DNA of 64,000 nucleotides from an uncultured Erythrobacteraceae bacterium (GCA_946482075.1 CAMLQG010000001.1:17576-81575); one strand, 5' to 3'; shown: positions 39,503-48,077, numbered from the stretch's first letter. Translations and numbers: made by a program. Notes: generated from the letters alone by a model not told the origin.

Positions 39503-40056
39503 TAGAGCGCCTGCGTGTCCGCAAGAACGCGCCTCCCCCGCCCGTGGCCCAATTGCGGCCCGAGATCGAGGCGTTGGAGGAACGAATCCGGCTCGATGAG
39601 GAATTTGTTGCCGAACTTGCCGCAAACATCACCTTGCTCAACCCGCAAGAGGAAGCCGAACTAGCAAAGCTAGAGACCCTGCTACCCAGCAAGCGCCGCA
39701 AGCTCGCCGCGCTTCGCGAGGAAATCGAACGTGCACAAGAGCGTGAAGCCATCGCCACCTTCGAAGCCGACCGCGCCGAATTGAATCGCGCGACCGAGAA
39801 GGCGGCAAAGACCTTCCGGCATCGCTACGAGAAGGCCGCTGCTGAAATGGTCGCCGTCCTCTCAGAGCTGCGCGATTCTCACGACACTTGGGAATCCATG
39901 GCCCGTCGTGGTCGTGAGTTGGGCGTCGTTGCGCCGGGTGGCGCTCACCTCGAAAAGCGTGTGCGCGGCGATCAGATAGCTGGCTCCACGGCCCGTCTGC
40001 TTTGGCCTGAAGCCCGGCTTTTCGGCTGGAACGGCGTGCCGATCTGGAGCCGCTGA
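39490..40056 (+). CDS. Coiled-coil protein of the island replication cluster
   Basis: A 188-residue protein, about two thirds predicted coiled coil (residues 20-130, heptad-like ALEERIRL...LREEIERAQERE). No enzymatic motif is seen. It overlaps the upstream regulator and lies before the primase gene, so a role in replication or packaging control is plausible. I do not recognise the family. Confidence 0.7.
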   Translation: MREVIERLRVRKNAPPPPVAQLRPEIEALEERIRLDEEFVAELAANITLLNPQEEAELAKLETLLPSKRRKLAALREEIERAQEREAIATFEADRAELNRATEKAAKTFRHRYEKAAAEMVAVLSELRDSHDTWESMARRGRELGVVAPGGAHLEKRVRGDQIAGSTARLLWPEARLFGWNGVPIWSR

Positions 40057-40077
40057 TCTTCCCATTTCCAAGCAAAA

Positions 40078-40102
40078 GGGGCGGCCCCGGAAGAGCCGCC
40101 CC
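40078..40102. other. Intergenic hairpin
   Basis: GGGGCGGC and GCCGCCCC form an 8-bp stem 20 bp before the next ATG. No T-run follows, so a terminator is not indicated; it may be a processing site or have no function. Confidence 0.35.
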
Positions 40103-40120
40103 GAAAGGATTTCACACGTC

Positions 40121-40585
40121 ATGACTAATCACCCCTCAGCCGAAGCGCACGGCCGCTCCGGTGGCGTCAGTTTCCACGGGCAAGGCTGGCATCGCCCCAG
40201 CCGCCCACGTATCGCTATCGAGGCGGCGAAAGAGGCCGGGCTTTCCGGCAAGGATTGGGAAGCGACCAACCGCGCCATACCCGTCGAGTTCCGAGTACCA
40301 CTGGCCAGCTTTCTTTGCGGTGCGTGGCGACAGGGAACGCGCAGACGGCTGGCTGAGACAGTGCGCGACGCAATTGAACGTCACGCGCCGGTTGTCGCGG
40401 CTGGCGGCGGCTGCATGAGCTTCTATGTGGCAGGCGAAATCGCCACGCGCTGCAAAGCGTCCCGCCCCGAAGAAATCGAGTCCGTCCTGGTCGCGGCAAT
40501 CGAACGCAAAGGCGTGGTCGGGCGGCTGGAATCCCGTGCCAAGATGCGGCGGATTATCCGTGCGGAAGTCAGGGAGGCGGCGTAA
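40121..40585 (+). CDS. Unknown protein upstream of the primase
   Basis: A 154-residue protein with no motif I recognise. It has a basic, His/Gly-rich N-terminus, CMSFYVAGEIATRCKAS and a helical C-terminus (RLESRAKMRRIIRAEVREAA). It starts at an AAAGGA site and ends just before the GTG of the primase gene, so the two are probably co-expressed. Confidence 0.65.
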   Translation: MTNHPSAEAHGRSGGVSFHGQGWHRPSRPRIAIEAAKEAGLSGKDWEATNRAIPVEFRVPLASFLCGAWRQGTRRRLAETVRDAIERHAPVVAAGGGCMSFYVAGEIATRCKASRPEEIESVLVAAIERKGVVGRLESRAKMRRIIRAEVREAA

Positions 40586-42382
40586 GTGGCGGCGCTCCCT
40601 GCGCTCGCGCCCATGACAGAGGCCTACGCCGCGCCCTGCCGTGCTGGCTTCAACGTCATTCCTATTCGGGCGGGTGACAAGGTCCCCGCAACCCAGTGGA
40701 GGAACTACCAATCTCGCCACTCGACTACAGATGAGATCGGGCGGTGGGCAGTCCAACCGGGGAACATTGGGATAGTCACAGGGGCCATTTCTGGAATCGT
40801 CGTCCTTGATCTCGATAGCCCCGAAGCCATCGCGGAAGCGGAACAGCGCGGCCTGCCCGACACTGTGGCGGTGAGAACGGGAAAAGGGCGGCATGTCTAT
40901 TTCGCCCACCCCGGTGGCGTAGTCGGCAATCGCACTGCCATCTTCCCCGGTGCGGACATCCGGGGAGATGGCGGCTATGTGGTTGCCCCCGGTTCCACCC
41001 ACCCGAACGGCAGCGCCTATCTGTGGCAAGCGCATCCCGACGTCGTGGACCTTGCGCCCCTGCCCGACTGGCTGGCGGATATGCTCGGCGGGCCGACAGC
41101 GCCAGCCGCAAATAACGATGCCCCCATGGACAAGCAGAGCAGCGCATACGTTCAGGCAGCGATTGATGGCGAGTTTTCAGCCCTGCGGCGAGCGCCGGAG
41201 GGGCAACGCAATGACGCCCTGAACCGCGCGGCCTTTGCCCTTGGGCAGTTTTCGACATATCTCGACGCGCCCTCCACCAAGCGGATGCTCGAAGCCACCG
41301 CCATCGCAATCGGACTCGATGCATCGGAGGTGGCAACAACACTCGAGTCCGGCTGGGCTGCGGGGGAGCAGGAGCCACGCGAGGTACCGCAGGCCCGGAC
41401 AGAGGAAGCAAGTCAAACGGCCGAAGGCCTCGTTGCGGCTAAGGGCATCACCGCCGCCGAACTTCTCGCTATGGAGTTTCCACCTATCCAATGGGTGGTT
41501 CCCGGTTTCATCACGGAGGGGCTGACTCTTCTTGCGGGAGCACCGAAGATCGGAAAATCCTGGCTGGCACTCGGGCTTGGCATGGCTGTAGCGGAAGGTG
41601 GAAAGGCATTTGGAGAAATCGACTGCGAGCCGGGCCGCGTGCTCTATCTGGCGTTGGAGGACAATCATCGTCGCCTCGCCAGCCGCTTGCGTCATATGGG
41701 ATGGCGCGCCGGTCCGGAAGGTTTGGACCTGATGACGACATGGCCGTCACTTGATGATGATTGTGTCCACCAATTGGAGTTATGGGCTGACCAACACCCG
41801 GACGCTCGCATGGTAGTTGTCGATGTCTTCGCCAAGATCAAAAGCGCGAAGGGCGGAAACCGGCCCCAATATGAAACCGATTACAAGGATGTCACGGCGC
41901 TGCAACGGTTTGCCCTTGATCGCGGTTTGGCTGTGATTCTTGTTCACCACACCCGAAAGCAGCAAGACTCCGATGACCCTTTCGATGCTGTTTCGGGGAC
42001 GCGCGGCTTGACCGGCTCCGCAGATTCCACGTTTGTGCTTGATCGGGGCATGGGCCAAGCGGGACCTGCTCTTTACGGGCGAGGTCGGGACATCGAGGAA
42101 ATCGAAAAGTCGATGGCCTTCGATCCTACAACCTGCCGGTGGACAATGGCGGGACCGATAGTTGAATTGCAGGCCAGTCCCGAGCGGCAGGAAATCTTGA
42201 AGGTGCTGAGGGATGCGGACCAGCCAATGGCATTGGGTGCCATTGCAGAGGCAGTCCAGCGTTCCGCCAGTAACGTGAGCAACATGTTGGGTAAGATGAT
42301 CAGGAATGGCTCGGTTCGAAAGGTCAGTACGGGGCTGTATGAAATTGCATCGCCAGCCGTGCGGCCATGGAGCACTTCATAG
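40586..42382 (+). CDS. Primase-polymerase / RepA-like helicase fusion
   Basis: A 598-residue protein with GTG start. The N-terminal half is a prim-pol domain: VLDLD at residues 73-77 (metal site), GRHVYF at 101-106 and DIRGDGGYVVAPGS at 124-137. The middle is a RecA-like AAA_25 domain with Walker A GAPKIGKS near residue 318 and Walker B MVVVDVFAK near 408. The C-terminus is a winged helix (LRDADQPMALGAIAEAVQRSASNVSNMLGKMIRNGSVRKV). Together these can prime and unwind DNA at the element's own origin. Confidence 0.92.
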   Translation: MAALPALAPMTEAYAAPCRAGFNVIPIRAGDKVPATQWRNYQSRHSTTDEIGRWAVQPGNIGIVTGAISGIVVLDLDSPEAIAEAEQRGLPDTVAVRTGKGRHVYFAHPGGVVGNRTAIFPGADIRGDGGYVVAPGSTHPNGSAYLWQAHPDVVDLAPLPDWLADMLGGPTAPAANNDAPMDKQSSAYVQAAIDGEFSALRRAPEGQRNDALNRAAFALGQFSTYLDAPSTKRMLEATAIAIGLDASEVATTLESGWAAGEQEPREVPQARTEEASQTAEGLVAAKGITAAELLAMEFPPIQWVVPGFITEGLTLLAGAPKIGKSWLALGLGMAVAEGGKAFGEIDCEPGRVLYLALEDNHRRLASRLRHMGWRAGPEGLDLMTTWPSLDDDCVHQLELWADQHPDARMVVVDVFAKIKSAKGGNRPQYETDYKDVTALQRFALDRGLAVILVHHTRKQQDSDDPFDAVSGTRGLTGSADSTFVLDRGMGQAGPALYGRGRDIEEIEKSMAFDPTTCRWTMAGPIVELQASPERQEILKVLRDADQPMALGAIAEAVQRSASNVSNMLGKMIRNGSVRKVSTGLYEIASPAVRPWSTS

Positions 42383-42396
42383 CCCCCTATGAAGCC

Positions 42397-42445
42397 GATG
42401 AATCTAGTGAATCGTGTAAGATTCATCGAATTCACTGGATTCATC
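42397..42445. repeat. AT-rich dyad with three GATTCATC units (possible origin)
   Basis: Left arm 42397-42412 and right arm 42430-42445 are inverted with 15 of 16 matches. The spacer holds another GATTCATC (42420-42427), so the unit appears three times, twice in one orientation and once inverted. It starts 14 bp after the primase-helicase stop. It lacks a T-run, so a terminator is less likely than a replication or regulator binding site. Confidence 0.6.
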
Positions 42446-42497
42446 ACTTTGAGCTAAGGCTGAGCATTCCAGAATGATTTGGACATTCATTTCCATG

Positions 42498-43673
42498 TTA
42501 GCGGCTAGCTATTGCCTTTGAAATTGCAGCCTGCAGTCCAATGTCCGGCGGGCCATCATCCTTTACGATGCCGTCCGAGCCTGAGCGGAAGAGAGCCGCC
42601 AAGATGATTTGCTTCTCTGATTCCGTGGCCGCGCCTACTTTCGTTAGAGCTAGATAAGTCTTCGCCATAACGGCCCGCTCATCCGCATCCGTTTTCAGGT
42701 GATGCTCACTCAGATAGAGCTTCGTCAGGATGCGGCCCATCCAGAAACCAAGAGTGGAGACGACAGCCAATCCGCCCGAAATGAGCAAATACAATGCAAC
42801 AGGTTCACGCTGCCCTGGCTCGTGAAGATCGGCAATTATGTATCCTGCGCAAGTGAATGCCACGACGAGCAATGCCGTCAAAAGCACAAAAAAAGTGACC
42901 ATGCGCTTTCGGGCATTCGTTCGGTTGGTCGCATGCTCACCTGATTTCGCTTGCCAGTATTCCACCGGTCCCTGCAACTGCATAAACTCCCGGAAGGTAT
43001 TCTCCGTATCACGCAGACTGGCCACAGCATCCTGTGCCATGGCAGAAGCAGAATTTTGTGCTTGCTTCCATTCGTCACTTCTTGATCGCAAGGTGGCCAG
43101 CCCGAGCGCCTTGGCCCGCGCAACCATTTCATCCCACTGGCCAGATGACTCGTTCCGATAGCGGTCTAGGGCCGTAGCGCTCGATTTAAGGGAACTGCGA
43201 TAATTCGCCCGCTCAGCCCGAAGCCTGTGTTCAATTGCAGCGGTATCGCGCATATCTGGTAAGGCGGTTAGCAGTACGCCAAGCAGGGCCGTAGGTGACT
43301 TTGCGTCACCGACTTGAGCGTTACTTGTTAAAAAGCCATAGGCGGCAATGGCCGCCTCAGCGCCCACATCCCGATATATGTCAAGTACCAGCACTCCATG
43401 TCGAGATTCGTGATGCAATAACGGCCCCTCCCTGAGAGGGGCAAGAATTTGGTTTGCCACACTCAGATGTTCGCCACGGCTCTCATGTTCGTTGATGCGC
43501 TGCCGTATGGCATTCCATGTGCGAATGAGTGAAGCCGTGTTCCCCACATGGAGAAGGTCGCCGCTGCCAAGCCACTCCCAATGAGCACTCTCGCGCTCTA
43601 TTAGCGCCTTTACGTCGGCCCAAGTCTCAACCGTTACAATGACGTCACCGTCTTGATCTAGTTGTATGTCCAT
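42498..43673 (-). CDS. Two-TM membrane protein, DUF6161-like
   Basis: A 391-residue protein. Residues 1-140 have no motif I can name; 140-250 form long helices (coiled-coil type). Membrane helices are at about 258-280 and 291-315. The C-terminus (LTKLYLSEHHLKTDADERAVMAKTYLAL and onward) resembles, from memory, proteins grouped as DUF6161, which occur in accessory regions. It is alone on the minus strand after the origin-like repeat. Function unknown; a membrane-acting effector is one possibility. Confidence 0.75.
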   Translation of the reverse strand: MDIQLDQDGDVIVTVETWADVKALIERESAHWEWLGSGDLLHVGNTASLIRTWNAIRQRINEHESRGEHLSVANQILAPLREGPLLHHESRHGVLVLDIYRDVGAEAAIAAYGFLTSNAQVGDAKSPTALLGVLLTALPDMRDTAAIEHRLRAERANYRSSLKSSATALDRYRNESSGQWDEMVARAKALGLATLRSRSDEWKQAQNSASAMAQDAVASLRDTENTFREFMQLQGPVEYWQAKSGEHATNRTNARKRMVTFFVLLTALLVVAFTCAGYIIADLHEPGQREPVALYLLISGGLAVVSTLGFWMGRILTKLYLSEHHLKTDADERAVMAKTYLALTKVGAATESEKQIILAALFRSGSDGIVKDDGPPDIGLQAAISKAIASR

Positions 43674-43770
43674 AGCGCCCCCTCACACAGCACTTGAATA
43701 TGCGATGCTGCGGTTCGTTGCTAGTTTCCGCGAAGTTGGCAAACGATGCCAACAGAGCTAGAGTAAATCC

Positions 43771-43890
43771 ATGCGCGATTGGAATGATCAACCGGAACCG
43801 GCCGATAGCTCGCTCAAGTGGAAGCTGGCGGTTTTTGTCATGTTATTCGTCATGGGGCTGGTGGGATCGGTCGGCATCGTGCTTAGCTAG
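43771..43890 (+). CDS. 39-residue membrane peptide
   Basis: A small ORF starting at 43771 (MRDWNDQPEPADSSLKWKL) with one hydrophobic helix (AVFVMLFVMGLVGSVGIVL). The soluble part is acidic and Pro-rich. It is divergent from the DUF6161-like gene and ends 1 bp before the stop of the nuclease gene on the other strand. Small toxic or regulatory peptides look like this, but coding is not certain. Confidence 0.45.
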   Translation: MRDWNDQPEPADSSLKWKLAVFVMLFVMGLVGSVGIVLS

Positions 43891-43891
43891 C

Positions 43892-44302
43892 TCAGCAAAA
43901 TAGTCCCCCGTACCGCTTCACCGCATATCCGCTCTTCACCATCTCACACGACAGATCGGTCTTCCCCGCCCAGCACCTCATGACAGGCCTGCCGTAGTGA
44001 TCCGTCTCGATGTGGTCGCACTGGAGGGTTCGGCCTCGTATTAGACGCTCCAGATAGGCTTTGCTGGCGTAGGGATCGCCGGGAGTGCATTCGCGGCCGA
44101 GACGACAGGCTCCGCGCATCTCTGGGGCATCTATGCCGTAGAGACGGGTACTCTTCTTGTAGCCGGCGCAGCGAAGCGTGTCGCCGTCATGGACCCATTG
44201 AACGTGGCAGGTAACGGTTCCGTCTGACTGCCGCGCATCGGCGTCGGGAACGGGCAGGAACAGCACGGCGGCCATTAAGGCCATAAGCAATCGAACTAAC
44301 AT
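43892..44302 (-). CDS. Exported thermonuclease-family protein
   Basis: A 136-residue SNase-type nuclease with signal peptide (MLVRLLMALMAAVLFLPVPDADA). VHDGDTLRCAGYKKSTRLYGIDAPEMRG contains the Ca2+-site Asp and the catalytic Arg region, and a later Glu/Arg pair follows. Six cysteines suggest disulfides in the periplasm. Such nucleases are common cargo on plasmids and islands. Confidence 0.88.
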   Translation of the reverse strand: MLVRLLMALMAAVLFLPVPDADARQSDGTVTCHVQWVHDGDTLRCAGYKKSTRLYGIDAPEMRGACRLGRECTPGDPYASKAYLERLIRGRTLQCDHIETDHYGRPVMRCWAGKTDLSCEMVKSGYAVKRYGGLFC

Positions 44303-44368
44303 TAAGGCTTTATGGACTCACTCTTTGTAATCGGGAACAATCAGATGGGGCCGAAATGGGGGATCATC

Positions 44369-44560
44369 ATGCGTGGATGGGCATTAGGTCTAGCACTGGC
44401 GCTTGCGCCAATCGGTGTGGCCGTGCCTGGCTGTGAAAGCGGCCTCGCCTTCGCCAGGAGTTGCTGCAAAGTGTGCAAGGCTGGGAAAGCTTGTGGGGAT
44501 AGTTGCATCTCTCGGGATAAGAATTGTCAAAAAGGCGTGGGGTGTGCCTGCGACGGATAG
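44369..44560 (+). CDS. Cys-rich exported peptide
   Basis: A 63-residue protein starting at the ATG at 44369 with a GGGGGA site. A signal peptide (MRGWALGLALALAPIGVAVPG) is followed by a mature part with eight cysteines in SCCKVCKAGKACGDSCISRDKNCQKGVGCACDG. The KACGDSCIS-K-C pattern recurs in short bacterial exported proteins of unknown role. It is divergent from the nuclease gene. Confidence 0.75.
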   Translation: MRGWALGLALALAPIGVAVPGCESGLAFARSCCKVCKAGKACGDSCISRDKNCQKGVGCACDG

Positions 44561-44580
44561 CTCCGGACGCCATCACGAAT

Positions 44581-45357
44581 CTATCTCGATCCGTCGCCTT
44601 TCACATACTCCTCAATAGAGACACCAACCACATTCGCTGCGCTGATGAATCCGATCACGCATTGAAAGCCAGCCAGTTGCGCCGTTTCACCGGCATCCTT
44701 GACGCTCTGCAATGCGGATGGACGTTCATCACCATCTAGAACGGGCAACATGGCTTCGAATGCTAATTGGCGCGCCAAACTGGAATCAGCGCATTTGCGG
44801 ATTGCCGTTTCAAACTTCTCCTCCGCTTCGCCTTCAAAGCGGTCCGAAACCTTCAACTCCCGAATTGCATAGTGAGCAACACGACAGGCCGATTGGGCCG
44901 CAGTGACAGCACTATACGCCTCATAGCGATCGCTGGCTCCAACCGCAGCCACCGTCTTTGCCTTTTCCGAACATTCTTTATCGGCATCCGCAATCTGATT
45001 CCAAAGTTTCTCAACCGCGCGACGGTCGGCCAAACGTTCGTTTTCCTTGGCCTGTTTGGCCTTCTCGGCTTTTGCTTGTGCCTCAGCCTTGTCCGCTGCG
45101 TCCCGTTCGGCCTGGGCTTTGGCGGCAGCAGCAGCTTGTGCAGCTCTTTCCTCAGGCGTGGGTTCGGGAACGCTCGCCACAAATCCAACAAATGACGCAA
45201 TGAATACGCCGCCCGCAACAGCAACTATCTTCTTTCGGCCAGGACTTTCCTTCATCCGACCGATGCGAAAAATTGATGGGGCGATGACACCCAATATCCC
45301 GCCCGCAAATGCGATCAAGACCCCAAGGGCGAACAGCCCGGACAGAAAATTTTGCAT
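44581..45357 (-). CDS. Membrane protein with long coiled coil
   Basis: A 258-residue protein. Residues 5-28 and 46-63 are hydrophobic helices, then residues 66-120 are an Ala/Lys/Glu/Gln-rich coiled coil (AAAAAKAQAERDAADKAEAQAKAEKAKQAKENERL). A soluble Cys-containing C-terminal domain follows. I do not recognise it. It is divergent from the XRE gene, with two CATATGGA repeats between them, so XRE probably controls it. Confidence 0.7.
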   Translation of the reverse strand: MQNFLSGLFALGVLIAFAGGILGVIAPSIFRIGRMKESPGRKKIVAVAGGVFIASFVGFVASVPEPTPEERAAQAAAAAKAQAERDAADKAEAQAKAEKAKQAKENERLADRRAVEKLWNQIADADKECSEKAKTVAAVGASDRYEAYSAVTAAQSACRVAHYAIRELKVSDRFEGEAEEKFETAIRKCADSSLARQLAFEAMLPVLDGDERPSALQSVKDAGETAQLAGFQCVIGFISAANVVGVSIEEYVKGDGSR

Positions 45358-45368
45358 TGGCCCCCAAC

Positions 45369-45394
45369 TCCATATGGAAAAACGTCATATGGAG
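45369..45394. promoter_or_regulatory. CATATGGA operator-like repeats
   Basis: CATATGGA occurs at 45371-45378 and 45386-45393, a 15-bp period; each contains the palindrome CATATG. The pair sits between the divergent membrane/coiled-coil gene and the XRE gene, the place expected for an XRE operator. Confidence 0.6.
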
Positions 45395-45418
45395 TAACGG
45401 CATTTACCAGAATGGTCG

Positions 45419-45661
45419 ATGCCCAAGACGATCTTCACTGGCGCGAACCTAGTGGTGGTGGAAGCCATCAAGGCGGAGCGCCTTCGTGCTGGCCTCAAAC
45501 AAGAGGAATTAGCCGCACGAATTGGGAAGGATCAGAGCTGGGTCAGCTTGGTTGAGAATTCGCAGCGCCGCTTGGACGTGGTGGAGTTCATCCAGCTTGC
45601 CGAAGCACTGGATGTTGATCCTGCGGAGCTATTGCGAGAGATCGTTGGGCGGCTGGGCTAG
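45419..45661 (+). CDS. XRE-family transcriptional regulator
   Basis: An 80-residue repressor-type protein with a helix-turn-helix at residues about 17-70 (IKAERLRAGLKQEELAARIGKDQSWVSLVENSQRRLDVVEFIQLAEAL). It has no extra ligand domain. The CATATGGA sites just upstream suggest autoregulation plus control of the divergent membrane protein. Confidence 0.88.
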   Translation: MPKTIFTGANLVVVEAIKAERLRAGLKQEELAARIGKDQSWVSLVENSQRRLDVVEFIQLAEALDVDPAELLREIVGRLG

Positions 45662-45732
45662 TATGTCGCTGAAACGATGAAGTGATCGCGTCTGGGCATT
45701 GTGGCGAGGGGGGATGCCCATCCAGCGGTGAA

Positions 45733-46452
45733 CTACTGAAACTTCCGCTTCATGAAGGTCCGCACATCGTCTGGCGAGAGTTTGAACCATTCGCCATTCG
45801 CCCGCTGAGCTGCGAACCGGCGATGCCAGTATGCTTCGATGCCAGGCGGATCGTCAGTACGAATCGCATGAAGCAAGGTCGCAGCGTCCGGTAGCGCGAT
45901 GCGGATTTCCTTCACGCGCCGTTCCAGTTCGTCGCTGCGTCCCACCTTAAAGAAATCGCCCGATTTGATGAGATACACGAATCCCTCGGCCGCCTTCGGG
46001 CTTGAAATAGTTGAACGCGAACTCGGCAAGACCTTCGGCAGAATCGCAGCAATGTCGGCATACTCAGGCTTTGTGCCAATGAATTGCTTCGCAGCCTCGA
46101 CAAGCTCTGAGCGGTTGCCCATGTTGTTGCGGATGACGTTCGGCGCGGGGATCGTCTGATCCGACCGCCTGAGCATCTCGATTTCCGAGTTGGTGGGGAA
46201 GTGCCCATAATGGCGACATGCCGCGATCAGGCCAATGAGGATCGTGTCCCGGTCGGTCTTGGATGTCCATTGGTTGGCAGCAAAGCCTGCGTCATTGAGA
46301 GCATCCCCCCAGCGCGCCCAGAACTTGCCGCGCCATTTTGTTTCACCGATGCCGGTGGCGCTCATGAAGGCCTTCTGGCCGGGGGGATTGCCCCCATTCT
46401 GCGCGGCTAGCCTGCGTATCTCATCAAGAATGTGATCCCTCATCCCCGCCAT
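45733..46452 (-). CDS. GIY-YIG nuclease-family protein
   Basis: A 239-residue protein if started at ATG 46452 (the frame opens at a TTG at 46464). The N-terminal 150 residues are helical, possibly DNA-binding (MSATGIGETKWRGKFWARWGDALNDAGF). The C-terminal domain has GFVYLIKSGDFFKVGR at 157-172, IEAYWHRRF with Glu206 and GEWF at 220-223: a GIY-YIG fold of the T5orf172/Mug113 type. It could cut or bind DNA; the target is unknown. Confidence 0.82.
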   Translation of the reverse strand: MAGMRDHILDEIRRLAAQNGGNPPGQKAFMSATGIGETKWRGKFWARWGDALNDAGFAANQWTSKTDRDTILIGLIAACRHYGHFPTNSEIEMLRRSDQTIPAPNVIRNNMGNRSELVEAAKQFIGTKPEYADIAAILPKVLPSSRSTISSPKAAEGFVYLIKSGDFFKVGRSDELERRVKEIRIALPDAATLLHAIRTDDPPGIEAYWHRRFAAQRANGEWFKLSPDDVRTFMKRKFQ

Positions 46453-46491
46453 ATAACTGGTCAAGTGCTATCTGGGAAATATCGGAGCACT

Positions 46492-47301
46492 TCAACTCGG
46501 TGCTGATGCATTCGCTCGTATAGTTTCTGCAAGCTTTTGCATATCGGCCGAAGCTCCGATCGCCTGTCCGATCGAGAGAAGCTCGAAGTGCAAACCGTCC
46601 GTTTGCTCCACGCTAACTTTGACAGTGAGTTCGTCCACAAACTCATACAATGCTCTTTTGGTGCTGCCTGAGTTTGCGCGATCGAGATGAACACCACCGG
46701 CATAATTTGCAAAAAACTCGATAAGCGATTTGCGGGAGATCACATCACCTCTCCGGACAGCAGATGGCGCATTGAAATAAGCACTCAGCTTCCATTCCTT
46801 TTGGACTATTGGGTCCAATTCGCTGGGTTCAGGCTCTTCTCGGCAATCACGCGCAACCGACGAGGTTAATACCGCAAACCGTTCGTCGGCCGACGCAGGA
46901 ATCCCCGTTGTGGGATTGTCGATGCGCCAAGCGCCGACAATTGAATATTGAATTCCATTTATGATGCCGCCACCTGAAACCACTGAGGCCGCTAGCTTGA
47001 TATCCAAATTCGCATGATCGGCGAACTGGCGAAGATCGGGGCCTGTCAAAGTCGGTCCGCCGGGAAGGCCGCACTGCTTCCATGCAATTTGAATCAGATT
47101 ATTGACGAGCAAGCTTCGCAACACGGCGCTTCCTCGCCTGATAGTAGCGGTATCCGGAGTTTCATCAGCGAGCAGCCAAGTGTCGCGAAGCCATTCAATG
47201 TCTTCAGCAACGGTCTGGAATAGATGCGGTGGAACCCCAGGCTTCTCTATCCCAAGCACAGCCCGGAACCTCGCTTGAATTAATGACAGCACAATAGCCA
47301 C
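46492..47301 (-). CDS. Unrecognised 269-residue cargo protein
   Basis: A soluble 269-residue protein with no signal peptide, membrane helix or motif that I recognise. The N-terminal half is helical (HLFQTVAEDIEWLRDTW), the C-terminal half is mixed. It lies 39 bp upstream of the GIY-YIG gene on the same strand, so the two probably form one transcript. The base composition is among the lowest-GC in the window. Confidence 0.65.
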   Translation of the reverse strand: MAIVLSLIQARFRAVLGIEKPGVPPHLFQTVAEDIEWLRDTWLLADETPDTATIRRGSAVLRSLLVNNLIQIAWKQCGLPGGPTLTGPDLRQFADHANLDIKLAASVVSGGGIINGIQYSIVGAWRIDNPTTGIPASADERFAVLTSSVARDCREEPEPSELDPIVQKEWKLSAYFNAPSAVRRGDVISRKSLIEFFANYAGGVHLDRANSGSTKRALYEFVDELTVKVSVEQTDGLHFELLSIGQAIGASADMQKLAETIRANASAPS

Positions 47302-47486
47302 TCAAGTTTGATCATGTTCTTTGAACCTCGGATACCTTCGATATCTTCGAAAAAGATAAATCGCCCGAGGGGGCGGAGCGAAGGAACTATGGGAAACGCC
47401 GCCCCGCCCTTTGTCTGGCGCTGCCGGACCTCAACCGCCACCAAACCCACCCCTTAAACCACCATCAAAACTGCCATGCTGCGCTC
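47302..47486. promoter_or_regulatory. Divergent intergenic region
   Basis: 185 bp between the 269-residue gene and the tail-like gene. It holds an AT-rich stretch with TTCGA repeats (CCTTCGATATCTTCGAA near 47334-47350) that could bind a regulator. No gene was seen. Confidence 0.35.
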
Positions 47487-48077
47487 ATGCCCGAACTCAC
47501 CCTCACTCTTGATCGCCGCGATTTGGCTCGCTTTCGCACTCTTCTGAAAGCAAACCGGATGGTTGCCGCGAAGTCTCTGACTCAGGTTGCTTACAAGGCT
47601 CGCGATGCGTGGAAGCCGGGCTATGGGCTGTTCCATCTTCGCCGTTCCTGGCTGACCACTGGCGGGCGCGTGAAGATGGCGACACCCTCTCGATTGGTTT
47701 CGCAGGTGTACCATCGTGATGAATATTTCGGGCGACACGTAAGGGGTATTGATGCGCCGAAGCACGCGGCGAGCACGAGCCTATTCGCACCTGCGCAGCC
47801 AATCGAGCAGCAGGGCACGCACACGCAAATCCGAGCCATGCTTCGCAGAGCTAGCAAGACCAAGACGAAGCCGAAATTCCGCGTAAGGGATATGATCTTC
47901 CGCCGGATGGGCAAGGGCCATGACGCGCCCATCAAGCTGCTAGGCGTCCTGCGCAAAAGCGTGGACATTGCCCCACGTTTCGATGCGTTGGCCTACACAG
48001 AGCGAGCGGTACAGGAGCACTATCCTACGATCTATGAGCGTTTGCTCACCCAATGGGCGGAGACTGGCAAGGCCTAG
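47487..48077 (+). CDS. Phage neck/tail-completion-like protein
   Basis: A 196-residue protein whose arrangement matches phage minor tail or neck (gpZ/HK97 gp10-like) proteins: a basic N-terminal helix, FHLRRSWLTTGGRVKMATPSRLVSQVYHRDEYFGRHVRG, a basic middle, and a C-terminal helix (IYERLLTQWAETGKA). I base this on pattern and memory, not alignment. It is the clearest virion-type gene on the island. Confidence 0.6.
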   Translation: MPELTLTLDRRDLARFRTLLKANRMVAAKSLTQVAYKARDAWKPGYGLFHLRRSWLTTGGRVKMATPSRLVSQVYHRDEYFGRHVRGIDAPKHAASTSLFAPAQPIEQQGTHTQIRAMLRRASKTKTKPKFRVRDMIFRRMGKGHDAPIKLLGVLRKSVDIAPRFDALAYTERAVQEHYPTIYERLLTQWAETGKA

